From the NCBI RefSeq assembly GCF_051401765.1, contig NC_135071.1:12998961-13062960 (forward strand): a stretch of DNA of 64,000 nt, read 5' to 3'. This document shows, piece by piece, positions 62,831-64,000 of this stretch. The position numbers were made by a program, and so were the translations under genes. How positions within the stretch are numbered: the first letter of the stretch is position 1; each line of letters opens with the position of its first letter. The stretch comes from Calliopsis andreniformis. Its lineage: Eukaryota; Arthropoda; Insecta; Hymenoptera; Andrenidae. The notes under the pieces are model-generated. The model had not been told where the DNA came from and searched no databases. It saw nothing but the letters and a program-made list of their open reading frames with translations.

Positions 62831-64000
62831 GTTATATTCGAAGCTGAGTAAAATATAATTTCAAATAGTAAATATTAAATATGTATATAGTAGTAAATAT
62901 CAAATAGTATCTACGTATTTCAAGGTGAAAACTTGAAACGCCAATGCGTTGGAAACAAAAACATGTGATTTAGGTTAGTTATTTTGTCTTATAACTATAA
63001 AAATTCTGAATCTCGATTAGCCGAGCTTTTCGATGTAATAGACTGTGAACTGAATTATCATATTTGGATCTTCTATTTTTCTACGATTGTTTTTATTTAA
63101 GGAGGAATAGTATATATAACCTATACTTATACATGTGCCATCAATGCAATTTTTTTATTTCTTTAAGCACACTCTCTGGAAAAATTCCTCATTACTACTT
63201 AACAGTCAGATTTTGTTTGTGGATCACATAATATTTATCATTCAATTAAGTTAAATGAAATAATGTAAACACAGGTGGCAGGTTTTTGAAACTGCCATAT
63301 GTTGGGAGAATATTTAGAATTTAAAATAATGATTATCTGGATATCAGAATTTCGTTAAAATATCGAAATTAGTATAATGCAAAAAACAGTATTACGTGAT
63401 TAAATTTCTTTTTTCGAAAGAACAATTTAAACGCAGGATTCGCTTAATGTCTCTGGAACATTGTATATTAAAGATACTAATAAACTTATTTAATGTTCAT
63501 TAATACGTCATCGACGTCTCGATTACCTGGGTCGACGCGAATTACATTAACGGGGTTAGATAACGTATTGAATACGAACGATATACACGGTGTCCTGAAA
63601 TTTCAAGACTTTTCTTTAACTTCTCAGAGAAAAATTTTATACAAAGCACAATGCTTTTGTCATTGTCACTTTTCAATATATACAAATTTTATTATCCCTT
63701 ATTTTTACCTATACGTAGGTGACACTCATATTGTTAGCCTTTTTATCACCTTTTTACATGAACTTTGTTAGTTGTTTTAGAGAAGATTCAGGTGAACATT
63801 ACTGTACAAGAGTGATATATTACATATGTTAAAAATGACTATAACCTAAAACTTCCTAAGAATCACCAGGCCAAGCAAAATAACTGTTGAAATTTTATAC
63901 AAAAAGATTAATCCTATTAATTGTAAAAAATGATGAGTCATATTCACTTGTTTCTTTTCTTTCTTAACAAAAATGTCTGAAATATATCTATTATATTCAT
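62831..64000. other. Intron of the EH-like gene, no further exon seen
   Basis: AT-rich. I looked for an exon starting with I-W-x-L in phase 0 to continue the EH domain and did not find one. A 92-residue + frame at 63,493-63,771 has no recognisable domain. The next exon probably lies beyond the right edge. Confidence 0.4.

Noticed and set aside
63585..63612. 'acacggtgtcctgaaatttc' as a transposon end
   Set aside because: Words of the type 'cagggtgtcc' are common at ends of insect repeats, but there is no partner terminus or repeat copy in the window.

Overview
This is AT-rich eukaryotic nuclear DNA. Small spliced genes with GT-AG introns of 70 bp to 2 kb, insect-type coding content and DNA-transposon remnants point to an insect. 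The style (GC-richer islands in an AT-rich background, TTAA-bounded short elements) fits Hymenoptera, probably a bee. The species assignment is an inference. There are no operons, bacterial signals, CRISPR arrays or recognisable viral genes.

Layout. Positions 1 to about 40,700 form a gene desert. I found no exon there that I could defend. It holds AT-rich sequence, several GC-richer islands (about 2.5, 5.3, 8.2, 9.8-10.3, 22.4-22.9, 27.7-28.3 and 38.55-39.2 kb), tandem repeats (146-bp, 32-bp and 173-bp families), AT-rich 'aatatttgaatatt' tracts and short DNA-transposon remnants (Tc1/mariner-like, hAT-like, TTAA-type). It could be intergenic or intronic to a gene outside the window.

The right third is gene-dense. 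At 40,878-42,020 (+) lies an intronless 380-aa secreted, glycosylation-rich protein. After a 5.2-kb gap come a tight set of small genes: mitochondrial 2'-O-methyltransferase MRM2 (47,266-48,021, -), the autophagy WIPI protein WDR45B (six exons, 49,184-51,109, +), a four-transmembrane insect protein (five exons, 52,830-54,961, -), a UPF0193/C22orf23 homologue (five exons, 57,909-59,540, +), and the first two coding exons of an EH-domain-like gene (60,272-62,382 and beyond, +). The last gene has a promoter candidate carrying a perfect NRF-1/Ewg palindrome.

I built the four spliced models by hand. Every junction has GT-AG ends and compatible phase, and the WDR45B and UPF0193 products have the length expected for the family. 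MRM2 and WDR45B are divergent with about 1.2 kb between them. WDR45B and the four-TM gene converge. The EH gene carries in its introns a possible decayed chemoreceptor fragment on the opposite strand, a 175-bp tandem duplication with a conserved hairpin, and a small inverted-repeat element. The genes do not form a pathway. They act in mitochondrial rRNA modification, autophagosome formation, membrane biology and probably vesicle traffic.
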